DNA of 64,000 nt. It comes from Marinimicrobium sp050113635 (GTDB taxonomy: Bacteria; Pseudomonadota; Gammaproteobacteria; Pseudomonadales; Cellvibrionaceae). The stretch covers positions 310,001 to 374,000 of the forward strand of contig NZ_JBNJLT010000002.1 of NCBI RefSeq assembly GCF_050113635.1. Direction: 5' to 3'. The notes beneath the pieces are model-generated. The model was given only the letters and a program-made list of their open reading frames with translations, was not told the DNA's origin and did no database searches. Shown piece after piece: positions 8,973 through 17,106 of the stretch (the stretch's first letter is position 1; each line of letters starts with the position of its first letter). A program made the translations under genes and the position numbers.

Positions 8973-9914
8973 GTGACTGAGTTAATGGTATTCACCGGTA
9001 ACGCCAACCCCGAACTGGCCCACAAAATCGTGGATTGCCTGGGCATTGAAATGGGGGACGTCTCAGTCTCGCAGTTTTCCGATGGCGAAATATCGGTGGA
9101 GCTGAACACCAACGTTCGGGGCCGCGATGTCTTTGTGGTGCAACCGACCTGCGCACCCACCAATCGCAACATCATGGAACTGATGATCATGATTGATGCA
9201 CTGCGCCGCGCCTCCGCCGGAAGAATCACAGCGGTAGTACCCTACTTCGGCTACGCCCGACAGGATCGCCGCGTGCGTTCCGCGCGAGTGCCAATCACCG
9301 CCAAGGTCGTGGCCGACATGATGGTGGGCGTGGGCATTGATCGCCTGCTGACTGTAGACCTGCACGCCGAGCAGATTCAGGGCTTCTTCGACGTTCCCGT
9401 CGATAACGTGTACGGCTCCCCGGTGTTGCTCGAAGACGTTGAGAAACAAAATTTTGAAGACCTGATTGTGGTCTCGCCGGATATCGGCGGTGTAGTACGC
9501 GCCCGAGCACTGGCCAAACAACTGAGCGTAGACCTGGCAATTATCGATAAGCGTCGGCCCAACCCGAATGTGGCCGAAGTGATGAACATTATCGGTGAAG
9601 TGGATGGCCGCACCTGTTTGTTGGTGGACGATATGGTCGATACCGCCGGCACACTGTGCAACGCTGCCCAGGCGCTGAAAAATCAGGGCGCCAGTCGCGT
9701 TCTGGCCTACTGTACCCACCCGGTACTGTCCGGCAACGCTATTGAAAAAATCAACAACTCCCAACTGGATGAACTGGTCGTCACCGACTCGATCCCGTTG
9801 AGTGAAGAAGCACAACAGTGCTCTCGCATCCGCACACTGACGCTGTCAAAAATGTTGGCCGAAGCGGTGCGTCGCCTGAGCAATGAAGAATCACTGAGCG
9901 CCATGTTCCGCTAA
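8973..9914 (+). CDS. prs: Ribose-phosphate pyrophosphokinase
   Basis: A 313-residue cytoplasmic enzyme making PRPP from ribose 5-phosphate and ATP for nucleotide, His and Trp synthesis. It carries the ATP-site segment ALRRASAGRITAVVPYFGYA and RQDRR, the PRPP loop VDDMVDTAGTL and the C-terminal NEESLSAMF. Start choice: GTG at 8973 (used here) or ATG at 8985. Known Prs proteins begin a few residues before FTGNANPELA, so both fit. The region from 8803 to 8972 probably holds its promoter; I see no certain -10/-35. Confidence 0.97.
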   Translation: MTELMVFTGNANPELAHKIVDCLGIEMGDVSVSQFSDGEISVELNTNVRGRDVFVVQPTCAPTNRNIMELMIMIDALRRASAGRITAVVPYFGYARQDRRVRSARVPITAKVVADMMVGVGIDRLLTVDLHAEQIQGFFDVPVDNVYGSPVLLEDVEKQNFEDLIVVSPDIGGVVRARALAKQLSVDLAIIDKRRPNPNVAEVMNIIGEVDGRTCLLVDDMVDTAGTLCNAAQALKNQGASRVLAYCTHPVLSGNAIEKINNSQLDELVVTDSIPLSEEAQQCSRIRTLTLSKMLAEAVRRLSNEESLSAMFR

Positions 9915-9939
9915 CACGGTCATGGCACTCGGTTAACGG

Positions 9940-9963
9940 CCGTCCGATAACGGGCGGTTTTTT
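9940..9963 (+). terminator. Rho-independent terminator after prs
   Basis: CCGTCC and GGGCGG form a 6-bp stem (one G-U pair) around GATAAC, followed by six T. Confidence 0.6.
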
Positions 9964-10022
9964 AGAACCCCGCTGACGGTTCTGGTCGCGGACCCCAGCG
10001 GACATCTTTTTGAGGACTGATC

Positions 10023-10670
10023 ATGTCTGAAGAGTTTAAATTGAACGCCGAAGCCCGGGACGACTTGGGGAAAGGTGCGAGCCGCCGCCTGCGTCGTCTC
10101 GAAGGCAAAGTACCCGCCATCGTTTACGGTGGTAAAAAGAAACCCGCTTCCATCATGCTGAGTCAGAAAGAACTGAGCAAGCAGCTGGAAAGCGAAGCTT
10201 TCTTTTCTCACATTATCGAACTGAGCATTGATGGCAAGTCCGAAAATGTCATCCTGAAAGATCTGCAGCGTCACCCCGCCAAAGGGTTCACCATGCACGC
10301 AGACTTCCAGCGCGTTTCCAAAACCACCAAACTGCACACCAGCGTCCCGCTGCACTTCCTCAACGAAGAGACAGCCAAAGGCGTCAAGCTGCAAGGCGGC
10401 AAGATCGTGCACAACATGGTGCAACTGGAAGTGACCTGTTTGCCAGCCGACCTGCCGGAGTTCATTGAGGTGGACGTGGCCGATCTGGAACTGGGCAACA
10501 GCCTGCACATTTCCGATCTGAAACTGCCCAAAGGGGTTGAGTCTGTGGAGCTGAGCCACGGCGCGGATCACGACCAGCCGGTCGTATCCATCAACAAACC
10601 GCGTGGCATGGCTTCTGACGACGCCGAAGGCGAGTCAGGCGAAGCCGAAGGCGGCGAAGAAGAGAAGTAA
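10023..10670 (+). CDS. rplY: 50S ribosomal protein L25 (general stress protein Ctc)
   Basis: A 215-residue ribosomal protein of the long L25/Ctc type that binds 5S rRNA. It has an N-terminal L25 beta-barrel (EARDDLGKGASRRLRR and KVPAIVYGG), a second TL5-type beta domain from about residue 100, and an acidic Glu/Ala/Gly-rich tail. The prs-rplY-pth-ychF order is standard. RBS GAGG lies before the ATG. Confidence 0.95.
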   Translation: MSEEFKLNAEARDDLGKGASRRLRRLEGKVPAIVYGGKKKPASIMLSQKELSKQLESEAFFSHIIELSIDGKSENVILKDLQRHPAKGFTMHADFQRVSKTTKLHTSVPLHFLNEETAKGVKLQGGKIVHNMVQLEVTCLPADLPEFIEVDVADLELGNSLHISDLKLPKGVESVELSHGADHDQPVVSINKPRGMASDDAEGESGEAEGGEEEK

Positions 10671-10684
10671 GTTTCCGCACGCCG

Positions 10685-10723
10685 AAAACACCCCGGGGGC
10701 TAACGCCACCGGGGTGTTTTTTT
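10685..10723 (+). terminator. Rho-independent terminator after rplY
   Basis: AAAACACCCCGG and CCGGGGTGTTTT form a 12-bp stem ending in a run of seven T. Confidence 0.85.
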
Positions 10724-10804
10724 ATGTCTGGCGTGTTCTCGCGCTACAATGTCCTCGAAGCAGTTTTCACACCTTCTTTCATTGCACAGACAGGACCCTC
10801 ATTC

Positions 10805-11389
10805 ATGGACACCCCGTTGCAACTGATTGTCGGCCTGGGAAATCCCGGATCGGAATATGACCGAACGCGACACAACGCCGGTGCCGACTTTGTCAGTGAG
10901 CTGGCACGCCGCGAAGGTGCCACACTCACCCCGGAGACGAAATTCCACGGCCTGACGGCGCGCATCACACTGAACGGACAGGACATCCGCCTGCTGATCC
11001 CCACCACTTTTATGAACCGCAGTGGCCGCGCCATCGGCGCCATGGCTCAGTTTTTCAAAGTGCCTCCAGAGGCCATACTGGTCGCTCATGACGAGCTGGA
11101 TCTGCCCCCAGGCACCGCGCGACTGAAACACGGCGGCGGCCACGGCGGCCACAATGGCCTGCGCGACACCATTCAGGCACTGGGTAACAACAAGGATTTC
11201 AACCGCCTGCGCCTGGGCGTCGGCCACCCGGGATCGGCCTCTCAGGTGGTGGGGTATGTTTTGAAAAAAGCCCCCGCCAGCGAACAGCAACTGATCGACG
11301 AAGCGATTGAGCGCTCGCTGGACAGCCTGGCTCTCGCGGCCAGCGGCCAGTGGGCCAAAGCGATGAACCAGCTTCACACCAAGGCGTGA
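10805..11389 (+). CDS. pth: Peptidyl-tRNA hydrolase
   Basis: A 194-residue enzyme that frees tRNA from prematurely released peptidyl-tRNA. N-terminal IVGLGNPGSEYDRTRHNAG carries the catalytic His, and PTTFMNRSGRAI, VAHDELDLPPG and GGHGGHNGLRD are all present. The ATG at 10805 is chosen because family members start a few residues before the GLGNPG motif; an upstream in-frame ATG at 10724 lies inside the rplY terminator. Confidence 0.97.
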   Translation: MDTPLQLIVGLGNPGSEYDRTRHNAGADFVSELARREGATLTPETKFHGLTARITLNGQDIRLLIPTTFMNRSGRAIGAMAQFFKVPPEAILVAHDELDLPPGTARLKHGGGHGGHNGLRDTIQALGNNKDFNRLRLGVGHPGSASQVVGYVLKKAPASEQQLIDEAIERSLDSLALAASGQWAKAMNQLHTKA

Positions 11390-11420
11390 GCGGCCCCTAC
11401 TACGAGCCCGCCCCGCCCTG

Positions 11421-11426
11421 TATAAT
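11421..11426 (+). promoter_or_regulatory. Candidate -10 element for ychF
   Basis: A perfect TATAAT lies 43 bases before the ychF ATG, but no convincing -35 is seen at 17 bp, so this is tentative. Confidence 0.35.
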
Positions 11427-11468
11427 TCCGCCCTGTTTTTCATTCTCTAACCTTGGATACATTCTCCC

Positions 11469-12560
11469 ATGGGCTTTAACTGCGGTATTGTCGGACTTCC
11501 CAACGTGGGCAAATCCACGCTATTCAACGCACTGACCAAAGCGGGAATCGGCGCAGAGAACTTTCCTTTCTGCACCATTGAACCCAATGCGGGCGTGGTG
11601 ATGGTCCCCGACCCGCGCCTGGATAAACTGGCCACCATCGTAAAACCGGAAAAAGTGATCCCCACCACCATGGAGTTTGTGGACATCGCCGGCCTGGTCG
11701 CCGGTGCCTCCAAAGGTGAAGGGCTGGGCAACAAGTTCCTGGCCAACATCCGCGAGACCGACGCCATTGCTCACGTGGTTCGCTGTTTTGAGGACGACAA
11801 CGTCATCCATGTCGCCAACGCTGTAGACCCGGCGGCGGACATTGAGGTCATTAATACCGAGCTGGCACTCGCCGACCTGGAAACCGTGGACAAAGCCCTG
11901 TTGCGCTACGCCAAGGCCGCCAAAGGCCAGGACAAGCACGCCATGGCCATGAAAGCACTGCTGGAGAAAATCCAGCCGCACCTGGACGACGCCAGGCCAT
12001 TGCGCTCCTTCGGTTTGAGCGACGACGAACTGCTGCAACTGCGGGAGCTGAACCTGCTGACCGTCAAGCCCACCATGTACATTGCCAATGTGTCCGAAGA
12101 TGGCTTCGACAACAACCCGCTGCTGGACAAAGTGCAGGCCATCGCGACCGAAGAAAATGCGATTGTGGTGCCCATTTGCAACAAGCTGGAAGCGGAAATT
12201 GCCGAACTGGAAGACGATGAGAAACTGGAGTTTTTGCAGGACCTCGGCATGGAAGAAGCCGGGCTGGACCGCGTTATCCGCGCCGGCTACGAATTGCTGG
12301 GGTTGCACACCTATTTCACCGCTGGCGTGAAAGAGGTCCGAGCCTGGACCATTCCGCTGGGTGCCACCGCGCCCCAGGCTGCCGGAAAAATCCACACCGA
12401 CTTCGAGAAAGGCTTCATCCGGGCCGAAGTGGTGGCCTACGAGGACTTCGTCACGCACAACGGCGAGCAGGGTGCCAAAGATGCAGGGAAGTGGCGCCTG
12501 GAAGGCAAGGAGTACATTGTGCAAGATGGCGACGTCGTACATTTCCGGTTCAACGTCTGA
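11469..12560 (+). CDS. ychF: Ribosome-binding ATPase YchF (Obg family)
   Basis: A 363-residue Obg-family P-loop protein that prefers ATP over GTP and binds ribosomes. The Walker A is GLPNVGKSTLFNALTK and the switch region is DIAGLVAGASKGEGLGNKF. The non-canonical G4 segment, the helical insertion and the C-terminal TGS domain (from about residue 275, ending DGDVVHFRFNV) are in normal order. It closes the core block; beyond its terminator the gene content becomes accessory. Confidence 0.97.
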   Translation: MGFNCGIVGLPNVGKSTLFNALTKAGIGAENFPFCTIEPNAGVVMVPDPRLDKLATIVKPEKVIPTTMEFVDIAGLVAGASKGEGLGNKFLANIRETDAIAHVVRCFEDDNVIHVANAVDPAADIEVINTELALADLETVDKALLRYAKAAKGQDKHAMAMKALLEKIQPHLDDARPLRSFGLSDDELLQLRELNLLTVKPTMYIANVSEDGFDNNPLLDKVQAIATEENAIVVPICNKLEAEIAELEDDEKLEFLQDLGMEEAGLDRVIRAGYELLGLHTYFTAGVKEVRAWTIPLGATAPQAAGKIHTDFEKGFIRAEVVAYEDFVTHNGEQGAKDAGKWRLEGKEYIVQDGDVVHFRFNV

Positions 12561-12621
12561 GGACTGGCTGCAACCCTGACATAGGCCTGTAGACCTTAAA
12601 AGACGCTAATAGACGCAAAAG

Positions 12622-12643
12622 TGGCCCTAATTGGGCCATTTTT
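12622..12643 (+). terminator. Rho-independent terminator after ychF
   Basis: TGGCCC and GGGCCA pair around TAATT, followed by TTTTT. Confidence 0.75.
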
Positions 12644-12649
12644 GTTGTT

Positions 12650-12858
12650 AAATATAGATAAACCCCAAAATCATACTCCTGTTACAAGTCAAGATATTTT
12701 GGGGTGCAAATGGGGGCACCGAAACGAGTGGTAAAGTCCGTATATAGCCAACCTCTCCCGATTAGATATTGTTATAAAAATAAAACCATATAGTAATTTC
12801 AAACCAAAATTCATACACAAACCTTTTGAATGATTAAATTATGTGCTAGTTTTCACGC
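12650..12858. other. AT-rich spacer at the core/accessory boundary
   Basis: No gene is seen here. Base composition drops sharply to AT-rich. The segment around 12698-12722 (TTTTGGGGTGCAAATGGGGG then CACC) resembles the G-run sequences often found beside integrase attachment sites, but no second copy or integrase gene is visible in the window. It probably carries the promoter for the AbiE-like pair. Confidence 0.3.
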
Positions 12859-13617
12859 ATGAATGAAAAATCCAGACACCATATAATCAAACGCCTGCAA
12901 GCGACGTTGCCACGTGGGACACCATTCGAGCTGGCCACCCTTGCTCAATTCGAGGTATCGCCGCAACTCGCCGCCCATTATGCGGAGGCAGGATGGCTCG
13001 TGCGCCTGGCTCAGGGCGTTTATGCCTTTCCGAACGACGACTTCGACATCTACGGCGCACTGAAATTTTTGCAGCAACGTGTGCCTGGCCTGCATATCGG
13101 TGGCAAGAGCGCTCTGGCCCTGCAGGGCGTGCGACATAATCTGAGCAATCGAGAAACCTGGGTGCTTTGGGGCGACAAGCGCTTCGCATTGCCGACCTGG
13201 TTCACCTCACGCTTTCCTGCGCGCTATTCCCACGCCCGCCTGTTCGATTGGCCAGACACAGCGCTGGCTAACAAGACCCTGACCACGCCGCCGGGCCTGC
13301 CCGATCATCTCCGGGTGGCCTCCCCCGAACGCGCCGTGCTGGAACTGTTGTACGAGGTAGGCGTCAAGCAAAGTCTCGAAGAAGCCCGCAACCTCTTCGA
13401 CGGCCTGAGATCACCCCGCAAAACGGTGTTCGGACAACTGCTATCCTGTTGCACCAGCGTGAAAGCCGTGCGCCTGTTCCTCACCTGGGCACGCGAAACT
13501 AACCTCCTGGATGTCGATGATTTGCTGGATCAATATCCCATACGCACCGGTAGTGCCTCCCGCTGGATGAGCCGCCTTGATGACGGCACTCTGTTGAGCC
13601 TACGCCCTCATGGATGA
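12859..13617 (+). CDS. AbiEi-family antitoxin (type IV toxin-antitoxin)
   Basis: A 252-residue protein matching AbiEi-type antitoxins: an N-terminal winged-helix segment (FELATLAQFEVSPQLAAHYAEAG, WLVRLAQGVYAFP) and a C-terminal domain with HIGGKSALALQGVRHNLS and SPERAVLELLYEVG. In characterised AbiE systems the antitoxin represses the operon by DNA binding and counteracts AbiEii without direct contact. The stop overlaps the toxin ATG (ATGA), the usual AbiE arrangement. The pair borders the type III-B CRISPR locus, consistent with a defence island. Confidence 0.85.
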   Translation: MNEKSRHHIIKRLQATLPRGTPFELATLAQFEVSPQLAAHYAEAGWLVRLAQGVYAFPNDDFDIYGALKFLQQRVPGLHIGGKSALALQGVRHNLSNRETWVLWGDKRFALPTWFTSRFPARYSHARLFDWPDTALANKTLTTPPGLPDHLRVASPERAVLELLYEVGVKQSLEEARNLFDGLRSPRKTVFGQLLSCCTSVKAVRLFLTWARETNLLDVDDLLDQYPIRTGSASRWMSRLDDGTLLSLRPHG

Positions 13618-14591
13618 GAAACATCATGGATAAACACTATGCCGATACCGTTCGCCTGCTACTGGCCATCGCACCCAATGTGTTTGCCAATGACATCTTT
13701 GCCATGAAGGGCGGCACGGCCATCAACCTCTTCGTGCAGGACATGCCGCGCTTATCGGTAGATATCGACGTGGTGTACCTCCCGCGGCAGACTCCACGTG
13801 ACGAAGCACTGCAAACCATCAACCAGGAACTGGCGGCTATCGCCACACGTGTTGCCCCACTGGGATTACAAACTCGCCTTGTTAGCACCAAGGACCTGAG
13901 GGACACCAAGCTGATCGTCGAGAACGAGACCAGTCAGGTAAAGATCGAGGTCAATGTCGTCTTCCGAGGCAGCGTACTGCCCGTCGAGCGGCGTGCACTA
14001 AGTGCCAATACCAGCAACTTATTCGGCGTAGAGTTCGAACTACCAATGCTGGCGCCGGATGAATTGTATGCCAGCAAGCTGGTGGCTGCGCTGGACCGGC
14101 AACACCCTCGCGACCTGTTCGATGTGTGGCGGCTATACGAATCTGGGGGCATCAGCGACAACATGATCGAGTGCTTCGTGACCTATCTGGCCGGACACAA
14201 CCGGCCACCCCATGAAGTGCTGTTCAGCAACGACAAGGATATCGCCAACGAGTATGAACACGCCTTTGTTGGCATGACCGAAGTGGACTGTTCTCTGGAT
14301 ACCTTGCTGGAGACCCGTACGCAGTTGAAGCATGAATTACCGCAGCGATTAACTACCGCGCACAAACAATTTCTGAGTGGTCTAGTGCGTGCAGAGCCAG
14401 ATTGGTCGTTGCTGCAATGCCCTTATGCAGCGGAGTTGCCAGCGCTACGCTGGAAACTCCGTAATCTCGAAACCTTCCGCAAGCGGCGCCCTGAAGATTT
14501 CGCCGCCCAGGCCAATGCGCTTGATGCTGGCTTGGGCCATGTCGGCAAAGCTTGGGGAAGATGTGGACCTGAACGAAGCGATCGAAGGTGA
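13614..14591 (+). CDS. AbiEii-family nucleotidyltransferase toxin
   Basis: A 325-residue protein of the AbiEii/AbiGii nucleotidyltransferase family. The diagnostic motif FAMKGGTAINLFVQDMPRLS is followed by VDIDVVYLP, giving the GG(x)N and DxD metal-binding residues. A later KIEVNVVFRG and LYASKLVAALDRQHPRDLFD match the family pattern. Known AbiEii/MenT-like enzymes transfer NMPs to tRNA or bind GTP and arrest growth. The ATG at 13614 overlaps the antitoxin stop; an alternative ATG lies at 13626. The active-site residues look intact. Confidence 0.87.
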   Translation: MRNIMDKHYADTVRLLLAIAPNVFANDIFAMKGGTAINLFVQDMPRLSVDIDVVYLPRQTPRDEALQTINQELAAIATRVAPLGLQTRLVSTKDLRDTKLIVENETSQVKIEVNVVFRGSVLPVERRALSANTSNLFGVEFELPMLAPDELYASKLVAALDRQHPRDLFDVWRLYESGGISDNMIECFVTYLAGHNRPPHEVLFSNDKDIANEYEHAFVGMTEVDCSLDTLLETRTQLKHELPQRLTTAHKQFLSGLVRAEPDWSLLQCPYAAELPALRWKLRNLETFRKRRPEDFAAQANALDAGLGHVGKAWGRCGPERSDRR

Positions 14592-14697
14592 AGTAGTAAT
14601 TTGAACTGAGGACAATGTCTGCACAAGCGCTGGGCGTATCTGCAAGGGCTTGCAGGCCCTGACACTGCCGAAGCCTGCAAATCAGGCCTCTGTAAAG

Positions 14698-14774
14698 TGG
14701 TAGCTAGGGGCGGACTTGAACCGCCGACCCCAGCATTATGAGTGCTGTGCTCTAACCAGCTGAGCTACCTAGCC
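14698..14774 (-). tRNA. tRNA-Met, elongator (anticodon CAT)
   Basis: A 77-base cloverleaf on the minus strand. It begins GGCTAGGTAGCTCAG, has the anticodon loop CTCATAA, T-arm GGTTCAAGTCC, and encodes CCA. The first acceptor pair is G-U. It is very like the E. coli elongator tRNA-Met and unlike tRNA-fMet or tRNA-Ile2. It lies between the AbiE pair and the CRISPR-cas operon and points away from the cas genes. Confidence 0.95.
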
Positions 14775-14946
14775 ACTTGTTGAGGGCGCGTATTTTCCCT
14801 TCATACTCCCCCAAAGTCAAGCGTCTGAAGCCCACGATCGTCAAGTTATTACCCTAAAAAGCTTATAAATACTTGGAGCTGCAAAACCCGGACAGAATGG
14901 ATACTATATTGGCACACAAATAAACCAAGCAAGGGAGGGACTACAC
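14775..14946. other. Leader region of the CRISPR-cas operon
   Basis: 172 bases with no ORF. The last ~100 bases are AT-rich (TTATAAATACTTGG, GATACTATATTGG), suggesting the operon promoter is here. A strong GGGAGGGA ribosome site sits before the TTG at 14947. Confidence 0.4.
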
Positions 14947-16074
14947 TTGCCCGCACAACGCTCCCGCAAGGTCCTTCTGGCGGTCAGCGGTATGTCTCCG
15001 CAGATCATCACTGAAACGCTTTATTCGCTGATCCAGGAGCAACGCTGGGTTCCAGATGAAGTCAGGCTGATCACCACAGAACAAGGGAGGCTCAATGCCG
15101 TACAACATCTGCTGGAAGGCGAAAAGCACTTCCAGCGGCTGCTGAATGACTACCAGATCAGCCATCCTATAGCATTTACCAAGCAGCACATCACCGTCAT
15201 CCAGGCCCCAGGCACTCCGCCTCTCTCCGATCTGCGTACTCCCGAGGATAACGAAGTCGCCGCCGATGTTATTGCCTCAAGCATTCGTGACCTGACCAAC
15301 GATGAAGGGACAGAATTACACGTTTCACTAGCTGGCGGCCGAAAGACCATGGGCTTTTATGCGGGCTACGCCCTGTCGTTGTTTGGCCGCCCGCAAGATC
15401 GCCTGAGCCATGTACTGGTGAGCGAACACTATGAATCGAACCAAAACTTCTTCTACCCAACGCCCTATACCAATCACATTCATACCCGTGATGGCAGAAC
15501 CCTGGATACCCGCGAGGCCAAAGTCTGGCTGGCACAAATTCCCTTTGTACGCCTGCGCAACCGTCTCCCAAGCAGCCTGCTGCAAGGCACTCACAGCTTT
15601 AGCGAGACAGTCCGTCTTGCCCGGGAAGCCACTGAAAAAGTGCACCTGATCCTCTACCCAGGCAGCGGGAGTTATCGTGTGAATGACCGGACAGGCAAGC
15701 TATCCCCGGGACAGATGGGCTTGCTGCTATGGGCCGCCATACGTAAACAACGTCACCAGCCACCTATAGAGCCCGTGGTGGAAGGCGAAAAGCGTTCTCC
15801 CGATGAATTACTCAGCATTAGCGAAGATCACTGGCTTTCCCTGAGTACCAAGACAGAAAATAAATTAAAAGCCGAAGGTATCACCCAGCAATGGTTGGAG
15901 CAGACGGTGTCCAGGCTGAATGGCACTCTGATTAACAGCCTGGGGCCAGAGCTGGCGGAGCGCTGCAAGCTTGCCAACTGCACCGTTCACGGGCACAAAG
16001 GCTATGCTCTGCCTGAAGACTTGGACGTGCGTATCGAGTCGATCTCTAATCGCAATATTCAGGATAAACAATGA
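14947..16074 (+). CDS. CRISPR-associated CARF protein, Cas_NE0113 type (putative ring nuclease) with C-terminal extension
   Basis: A 375-residue protein. Residues 1-210 match the Cas_NE0113 family: KVLLAVSGMSPQIITETLY, LITTEQGR, and the ligand-pocket motif HVSLAGGRKTMGFYAGYAL. Database families of this type are annotated CRISPR-associated ring nuclease; such enzymes bind and cleave cyclic oligoadenylate made by Cas10. The last ~165 residues (from about PSSLLQGTHSF) are an extension I do not recognise; I find no R-x4-6-H HEPN motif in it. It starts with TTG, supported by GGGAGGGA 7 bases upstream; no better ATG is in frame. It is the first gene of the operon and its stop overlaps the cmr1 ATG. 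Whether it degrades cOA or is a cOA-sensing effector is open. Confidence 0.75.
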   Translation: MPAQRSRKVLLAVSGMSPQIITETLYSLIQEQRWVPDEVRLITTEQGRLNAVQHLLEGEKHFQRLLNDYQISHPIAFTKQHITVIQAPGTPPLSDLRTPEDNEVAADVIASSIRDLTNDEGTELHVSLAGGRKTMGFYAGYALSLFGRPQDRLSHVLVSEHYESNQNFFYPTPYTNHIHTRDGRTLDTREAKVWLAQIPFVRLRNRLPSSLLQGTHSFSETVRLAREATEKVHLILYPGSGSYRVNDRTGKLSPGQMGLLLWAAIRKQRHQPPIEPVVEGEKRSPDELLSISEDHWLSLSTKTENKLKAEGITQQWLEQTVSRLNGTLINSLGPELAERCKLANCTVHGHKGYALPEDLDVRIESISNRNIQDKQ

Positions 16075-17096
16075 ACACCGTGACCAGAGAGAATGCGAGC
16101 ATGAAGCAGTTGAGCTACACAGTGAGATTCCTCACCCCTGCCTTTCTTGGCAATGCCGAGCAGAACGGCCAGTGGCGTACCCCGCCGTTCAAGGCACTGC
16201 TGCGGCAGTGGTGGCGGGTGGCCTATGCCGCTGAAAAGCAATTCAAGGTGGATATCACCGCCATGCGCCGGGAAGAAGGTTTGTTGTTTGGCCATGCCTG
16301 GCTGGAAGATGACAAGGATAAGCAAGGGCAGAAGGTGGCGGCGCGGAAGAGTGCGATTCGACTGCGGTTGAATGCACTGGAGCAGCAAACCGCCTGGACC
16401 ACTGGCAGCCAGCAGGGGATAGCACCGCTTAGTGACGGCCTGAGTACCAGCTATGCCTGGTTCGGGCTGATCCAGCGAGGCAACGGACTGCCAAACCGCA
16501 CTGGCATCAAATCCGAAGTTGTAGCCGAAGCCGTGCGCCAGTTGGTTCTGGCGTTCCCCGATGAGCTTCAGCCGCGCATGGAAGAGACCATCGCACTGAT
16601 TCACGCCTTCGGTCTGTTGGGCAGCCGCAGCCGGGGTGGCTGGGGTGCCCTGAATGTCGAAGGTGCGAAGGCTTTGCAAACCAATGATATGCAGCGTTAT
16701 GCGCGAGATATTGACGCTTGCCTGCAAGACGATTGGGCCATGTCCCTGGCAAGCGATAAAAAAGGGCTTTGCGTGTGGGAAAGTAAAAACACATTCGATA
16801 GCTGGGACAAAGCGATGACGTTCATTGCAGGTGAGCGAAAAGCCGTGCGAACCGCCCTGAAAAATGGCAAGGATTTACGCCCGGCACTGGGGTTTGCCTC
16901 ACCTGGAAGAATGCCCAGCCCGCTGCGCTGGAAAGCCATAGCCTCACAACCAGGCAAACTGACCGTGCGTGTCTTTGCTTTGCCACACTGCATCCCGGAT
17001 GAAGGCGGCAAGAGGCTGTCACTGCAGGATCTGCAATCAGCCTGGCGCACTGTCTCCAGCACATTGGATAACTCCAGCTTGCAGCGTCTGAACTAA
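16071..17096 (+). CDS. cmr1: Type III-B RAMP protein Cmr1
   Basis: A 341-residue Cmr1, the subunit that caps the 3' end of crRNA and helps bind target RNA in the Cmr effector complex. The N-terminal RAMP signature FLTPAFLGNAEQNGQWRTPP then FKALLRQWWRVAYAAE is diagnostic, and the mid-protein glycine loop is GLLGSRSRGGWGAL. The ATG overlaps the preceding stop (ATGA); an internal ATG at 16101 is a possible alternative start. It is followed by cas10 after 10 bases. Confidence 0.92.
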   Translation: MNTVTRENASMKQLSYTVRFLTPAFLGNAEQNGQWRTPPFKALLRQWWRVAYAAEKQFKVDITAMRREEGLLFGHAWLEDDKDKQGQKVAARKSAIRLRLNALEQQTAWTTGSQQGIAPLSDGLSTSYAWFGLIQRGNGLPNRTGIKSEVVAEAVRQLVLAFPDELQPRMEETIALIHAFGLLGSRSRGGWGALNVEGAKALQTNDMQRYARDIDACLQDDWAMSLASDKKGLCVWESKNTFDSWDKAMTFIAGERKAVRTALKNGKDLRPALGFASPGRMPSPLRWKAIASQPGKLTVRVFALPHCIPDEGGKRLSLQDLQSAWRTVSSTLDNSSLQRLN

Positions 17097-17106
17097 GGAG
17101 CCAAAG

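Noticed and set aside
11520..12542. 340-codon frame opposite ychF
   Set aside because: Antisense shadow of a certain gene, His/Gln/Gly-rich low-complexity product.
14698..14774. tRNA-Met as the integration site of the defence island
   Set aside because: No duplicate of the tRNA 3' end and no integrase are visible in the window; the tRNA lies inside the island rather than at its edge.
14947..16074. Csm6/Csx1-type HEPN RNase
   Set aside because: I looked for an R-x4-6-H motif in the C-terminal part and found none; RCKLANCTVH has eight residues between R and H.
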